Origin: Trichostrongylus colubriformis
Taxonomy: Eukaryota > Nematoda > Chromadorea > Rhabditida > Trichostrongylidae
Direction: 5' to 3'
DNA: 64,000 bases
Assembly (NCBI GenBank): GCA_963978905.1
Contig: OZ022259.1
Coordinates: forward strand, 5,394,001 to 5,458,000
In this document: positions 58,713 through 64,000 of the stretch, piece by piece
Numbering within the stretch: position 1 is the first letter of the stretch
Layout: the number at the start of each line of letters is the position of its first letter
Position numbers and translations under genes: made by a program
Notes under the pieces: model-generated
The model's input: only the letters and a program-made list of their open reading frames with translations
Databases searched by the model: none
Told to the model about the DNA's origin: nothing

Positions 58713-60324
58713 CGTTCCTTCCCTTCTCTGAGACCCTGGGAAGCCAAGGAAATAACAGGAAAGGAAAGTGAGGAGCAAAAAAAACTGCGGAGAGCCTTTC
58801 TTAAGGCTTCATGCATTATGTTTAATGAAGACTTTTTGTTTTCTCCTGAGCATCTGTGAATACATTCAATCTGAGATCTGCAGTCTTGCATACTGGCTCA
58901 ACAGGTCCACGTTCATATTTGATTTGTAGGTCTGGACCAATTCATCCGCAAATCGGAGCGTTTCCCTCTAAATCGAAAAAAAAACCTTCGTATGGACTCT
59001 TCCGGGACTTAATTGTTTGAGAAAAAAATCTCTTGAAATCCATGCTTTTATAGCCCGTGAAATCCTCCAACCTACCTCAAAGGAATCTGACTTGTTCTTC
59101 TTGATGTCCTCTCTGCTAAGTAACTTTTGTTTAATTTAGTGTCTCATCTCTGCAGAAGCCTCATGTTCACTGAAAAGATCCGATTGTATGTTCTCATTTT
59201 CGCTTGCAAGTGCAAACAACCATATGTTTGTGACTTTTCTATGCAAACGATAAAGCCACCAATAAGTATTCGATTGGCAGGTATCGATCTTTCATGGGAT
59301 GCGCCACTCATTCTACTATCATTCGGCATCATAGCGATGTTTGTATGCGATTCGAGACACAGAGGGCATAGCATGGATTAGACGACGTATACCTGTTGTC
59401 TTGTCTTACGGACGAATCAGTTCTGATGCGGCGGAAGACCTTCTCAAGAAAAAAAAAGGAGCTCAAGGCAAAATCCAAAGCCCACGCACCATAAGCGGTC
59501 GCAAGTGAATCTCAGCTGCATACAGGCTGTGAGCGGGCTCTTCAGTCATTCGGGGAGAAGAAACGGTAGAAAAAGCTTTGAAGAGAAATAGCCTTAGTAA
59601 CTGTTGACGGGTGACGGGATCTTCCAGGCCACAGTACTCCTGTCTCATGCTTGAGAAGTCCCAAGAGAAGGCGATCCCAAGATGTCTGTGAATCTTCCCA
59701 ATTTTTATTTTTCACGGAGCTTCCAAGTGAATTAGTTTCTTCTAAGGCACCGAAAGGGCCAGCGAGAAAACGTAAACGGGAAGAGATGTTCGTTTCGGTG
59801 CAAACCTTCCATGAAACGCCATTCCTAATTGTCCAAAAGAATGAGCCTGTCTTGCTGGCAAAGAAGCACTAACGAGAGCAGGCATCTGGGGTTTGTTCTC
59901 AGAAAGGGATTTTCATTACGTTGCGAGGCCGAAAGAAAAACTATGGCGAAGACCGTGGATGCTCTTGTCTACGTGTTAAGCGAGGTTACAGGAAGCTCTA
60001 GTACCTCTCATCGTCGACATTAGAAGCTCTGCTACTCCTCCTCCTCGATGAAATGGTGCACGGATTTTGTGTGACCCTGTTTTCCTTAAAATTCGGTGGA
60101 ATATGTCGCGGCCTTCACGTGAATCACAGAAGACGAAAAATTTGAAGCTGTTTTGGCAGGAAATAATAAGAGCAAAAAAATAAGTGTTTGAATTCTCGCC
60201 AGAGAGCTTAGACAACTGTTCAAGATGGAAAGCTTACATACCATGTCATGTGCTCGAGTAAATCTCGACGTTTTTTCGCGCGCATGCTTACAATGGGTCT
60301 CTTCAATCGAGTGAGCCTTCCATT
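58713..60324. other. No supported gene
   Basis: Short frames only; a basic peptide frame at 59651-59869 (PARKRKREE) lacks supporting splice signals. Confidence 0.4.
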
Positions 60325-60757
60325 CAAAGGAATCGTCCGCAGAAAAATGAGTTCCTTTGTTACCCATATATTTACCCTATAATTTGCCTAATAAGCACCG
60401 CATGCAATATTTCACGCGAAAAAGTGAGGATTTAGCTCTGATACGGCCCCTCAAATTCTTAGCCGGGTGGGCGGAGCCTCCGAGGTAGAAGCCCCGTTCC
60501 GTCGTCCGCCGCGCTTGGGAACTGAGAGTGGCACTTTTACGTAACCTTCTATTCCTACAATACGTCTCCAACCGCAGCGGACGACGGGGTGGACACTTAC
60601 TCGGAGGCCCCGCCCACCCGGCCGAAATTTTGTGGTGCTGTATCTTGGCCAGATTCACATTTTTCGCGTGAAACTTTGCATGCGGCCAACATTAGGCAAA
60701 TACAACATAAATGTATGAGTAACGTAAGAATTTATTTTTCCGTGAACGATTCCTTTG
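60325..60757. mobile_element. Palindromic MITE family A, copy 4
   Basis: Ends CAAAGGAATCGTCCGCAG and near complement ACGATTCCTTTG, with TTACCCATAT, TTGCCTAAT, TTTCACGCGAAAAA blocks in the left arm and the mirrored right arm. More diverged than copies 2 and 3. Confidence 0.8.
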
Positions 60758-62793
60758 AGAACTTAACCGACTTCTCCAAGTTGTCCGTATTCGTTCGGGA
60801 AATAAAGCTTTGAGTGATTGTTCCTTCACGGACTTTTATTTCTTTTACGCGGCTCTCTGCACACGGTATTTTGTGGCCACTGAAAACTTTGTCGCTTCAG
60901 GAATTAAGGGGACCATTTTTCGTGCCCGATTTCTTTGACTAAGGAAAGTCTTCATGCCTCCGCAGAGCCGTCAAAGTGCAAGTTCTAGGTGAACGAATGA
61001 ATTTTCAACGATAAAGGTCTCTCGGCCATTAAGTTCCTCTAACATGAATAATGACCGTACAAGGAGAACTACCCATAAAAACTTTGAAATGGACTCTTGC
61101 CAGTCGTCAACTTTTTCCTGGTCCGCTGGGATTTTCTGGTCTAACAGCGACGGCATTCGTTTTTTTACCCTCGTACAATCAGCGGAAAACGCGAACCAGC
61201 CAGTTCAATCCGGCGAGAATGGATGAAAATGAACTGTGGCAGAACACGCCCCATTCCAAGGCTGGTTTTGTCGAGTGTCGCGTGTACTTTCACATAGTAG
61301 GCGGACCAGCCTGTGATGATCCTTTCTGTCTGCACTAAGACGACGTGTTGTCCAATTTTCCTGATTATATCAAGGCATGGCCCAAGATTGCTGGAATTCA
61401 CTGAGAATCTGCCTTGCTAAGTCTGTCAAGGTAAGAAAAGTCTGTTAGATCTTCTCAAAACCAGTGCATTCCTTCTGAAAAGCCGTATTTGTCTCCATTC
61501 TCGTCCGCCTCAAAAATAGCTGATCTCTGCCCGTCATCACTAAAAGTTATGACTTAATTTCCTATGTCGAGCCGCTTTGATAACCAGTTTTTAATGTTTT
61601 GCAAAATCGATTCCGGGTTAGCGAGGCATCGATGCTGGCCCCACATTTCATTTTGTGATTGCACGGGATTTATCCACGCTCGCATGCTCGTCCTGTTTCT
61701 GGCTGGCTTCTTAGACCAACCAACCGAAATTATGCATGTCCTTTTGCGCTGTCTGCTCAGTGACTCCACCCGCCGTGTGCAGTGGGAGAAATAGCTAGGA
61801 CATTTCCTTATTTTTTTTAATACTGCACAAAATGCTTTGAAAATCTGCGCTGGATTTTCTGCTTTCATATTTTCTCCATAATTCTGAAACAAACCGCCTC
61901 TTTTCATGACTGCTGATCGATCTCTGACCTAAAGACCCATCTTATCTGATTGAAATTTCTATGTCATGTTTGCTACCACTCTATAGTACAAGTAAATGCA
62001 TTAAAAGAATTTTATCTACTCTTTCTATCTGAGTGTCTCATCGCTGAAGGTCCCAGAGGGAGTTTTAGCTGACATGCAACGCTAACATATTGGAGAGAAA
62101 ATGGGCCAAATTTATTTTTTCCATGAAAACCTGCTATGCTCAGTGGGTTGTAGTGCAGTGTCATGGCCGTTGTTTCGCACCTGATTCGGGCATAGCCCTC
62201 GGAATCGATAAGAAGGCAGGCTGCTTTTTTTTTCGTGGACTGTCCGAGTACTAATGAATGACGTGAGTTAAGCGCAACCTTCTATCCCGAGGAATGCACA
62301 ATGAATTCTGACTTCTCATTACAGCCTTGAATATGCATTAAACGTTGACACGGCGGGCATCCTTTCGATCCCCGTGCAGCGTCTTTTGGCACTTCCACGG
62401 CCAGAGTAATGAGGGTGAGAACAGGGTCTTTGAGGAATTCTCGGCAAGGGGGTCGTATTTAGGATTGGAGGGGATCAGATTTTTCCGCTCTCCCACTTTC
62501 CTTGCCATGTAATCACCCCAGAGGGGACTGGGGCACTTAGGCGAAATAAAAAATTATCAATCTACTATAATCATCTGTGTAAAAGTGTGACTATCGATTG
62601 ATGACCTCTTGCGGGAACGCTAGAGTATGCACATACGAAGAGGGTCGGATCTCCCGTTATTCAATGTGGAGGCCGTTCCGGAGCCCCCCTTTCTGGGAGG
62701 GGGGTGGGCCTGTATTTTTCAAAAATCTTTCGCGACGCCAGGCTTGACTCAAAGTGGCCCCTGACCCCACGGTGCCGCTGATGATCCAGGAAA
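60758..62793. other. No supported gene
   Basis: Several 60-117-codon frames on both strands (61044-61907) show no recognisable domain or exon chain. Confidence 0.4.
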
Positions 62794-64000
62794 TATTGGG
62801 TTAAGGAATAAGTCCCCGCGGTTTTTTTCAACCCCGTTTTTTAAATGTTCCCTTCGTCTTTTGACAAAGTTTATAGATGTTTTCGATAGGGCTTTTTTTG
62901 CTCTATAATATACTACTATCTGTTTTTGGATTCCTTCGATTACCTAACATTTATGAGGTTTGGAAATGAAGTGAGCTGAAGGCAAAAAATTGGCACTTGC
63001 GTACCTCATTTTTCTCGCCTACCATCAATATCAATAAATGTTTGTGTATATGTTTTGATAGAGCTTTTCCAGCTCTACAGAATGGTACTACCTTTTATTT
63101 GAATCGCTCAACTTTTTGCTCTTTTTGAGACTCACAAATGCAATACTCGCAAAAGCGTGCACTTTGGTTATCTTCTCTTCCTCGCCTACCATCGAGATTG
63201 GAGCGAATGTGCATATATAGCTTTTAGAGCTTTTTTTTGCTCTACATGATAATACCACTCTTCTTTCGTATCCTCTCATATTTTAGCATAAAGCAATAAG
63301 TTTTCACCTGTTTTTAATTCAATATTGCATAATGAAAATGAATTTTTTCGGCAGATGTTTTGCACCTCTCGATAGAGCTCTTTTCGCTTTACAAGATGGT
63401 GTTTACGGCTTTTGTTGGAATTAATGTTCGCCATTTCTTAGATCATTTAAAAGTCGACGAATTCGAGCATTTTCGGCACCATGTAACGAAAATGCTCGAT
63501 TTCGTCGACTTTTAAATGGTCTAAAAAATGGAAAAATTAATTCGAACAAAAACCGTAAGCACTGTCTTGTGGAGCGAAAAGAGCTCTGTCGAATGGTGCA
63601 AAACATCTGCCGAAAAAACTTATTTTCATTATGCAATATTGAATTGAAAAACAGGTAAAAACTTATTGCTTTATGCTAAAATATGAGAGGATACGAAAGA
63701 AGAGTGGTATTATCATGTAGAGCAAAAAAAAAGCTCTAAAAGCTATATATGCACATTCTCTCCAATCTCGATGGTAGGCGAGGAAGAGAAGATAACGAAA
63801 GTGCGCACTTTTGCGAGTATTGCATTTGTGAGTCTTAAAAAGAGCAAAAAGTTGAGCGATTCAAATAAAAGGTAGTACCATTCTGTAGAGCTGGAAAAGC
63901 TCTATCAAAACATATACACAAACATTTATTGATATTGATGGTAGGCGAGAAAAATGAGGTACGCAAGTGCTAATTTTTTGCCTTCAGCTCACTTCATTTC
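62794..64000. repeat. Large palindrome F2, cut by the window end
   Basis: The left end TATTGGGTTAAGGAATAAGT matches F1 at 5447. The mirror centre is at 63481, so the right end should fall near position 64166, outside the window. The four arm hairpins occur at 62887, 63059, 63225 and 63373, at the same spacing as in F1. The two arms mirror each other closely, while the sequence differs visibly from F1 (for example TAGGGC instead of TAGAGC in the first hairpin). Confidence 0.85.

Noticed and set aside
58379..58891. 170-codon minus-strand frame with matching long frames on the plus strand
   Set aside because: It spans a GC-rich palindromic MITE with 9-bp duplications; frames open on both strands are expected from the inverted repeats.

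Overview
The window is nuclear DNA of a nematode, most likely a clade V strongylid (hookworm-type) worm. The protein-coding genes are split into many short exons with TTTTCAG or TTTTAG acceptors. Several start codons sit 2-5 bases behind such an acceptor, as expected when a spliced leader is added. The recognisable products are conserved animal proteins (proteasome RPN11, ARPC1, mitochondrial ribosomal protein S18A). More of the sequence is held by mariner and other cut-and-paste transposon remnants than by exons. The species call is inference; no search could be run.

Layout. 1-13.4 kb holds no gene that I can support, but it has a mariner-derived inverted dimer (4.5-5.2 kb), a 1.38-kb near-perfect palindrome (5.45-6.83 kb), an intact DD37D mariner nested inside a palindromic MITE (8.3-9.9 kb), a second MITE of that family and a Mutator-like MITE. 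From 13.4 to 21.5 kb lies a three-exon gene for a four-pass membrane protein whose 6.2-kb first intron carries five mobile elements or remnants. 21.5-27.4 kb holds dispersed MITEs and one tRNA-like gene with a conflicting identity. 27.5-36.1 kb has two minus-strand housekeeping genes, rpn-11 (10 exons) and arx-3/ARPC1 (9 exons). From 38.7 to 47.5 kb two plus-strand genes lie 244 bp apart, mrps-18A (5 exons) and an 18-exon LRR-Ig transmembrane receptor; the spacing suggests a nematode operon. 47.5-64 kb is again gene-poor and repeat-rich, ending in a truncated second copy of the large palindrome.

The exon models were built by hand. Each joins in phase from ATG to stop and gives a protein of expected family length where a family is known (RPN11 313 aa, ARPC1 371 aa, S18A 180 aa). 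The receptor model (796 aa) and the four-pass protein (178 aa) rest on phase agreement and domain content alone.

At least a dozen families of inverted-repeat element are visible (called A to L here for cross-reference). Terminal repeats and target duplications assign them: TA (Tc1/mariner-like), 9-bp (Mutator-like, family D), TTA (Harbinger-like, family E), 8-bp (hAT-like). The most unusual objects are the large palindromes, whose arms are themselves built from diverged ~170-bp units each centred on a 19-21-bp hairpin; the recurrent mariner 3'-end inverted dimers; and the class I tRNA with a serine anticodon.
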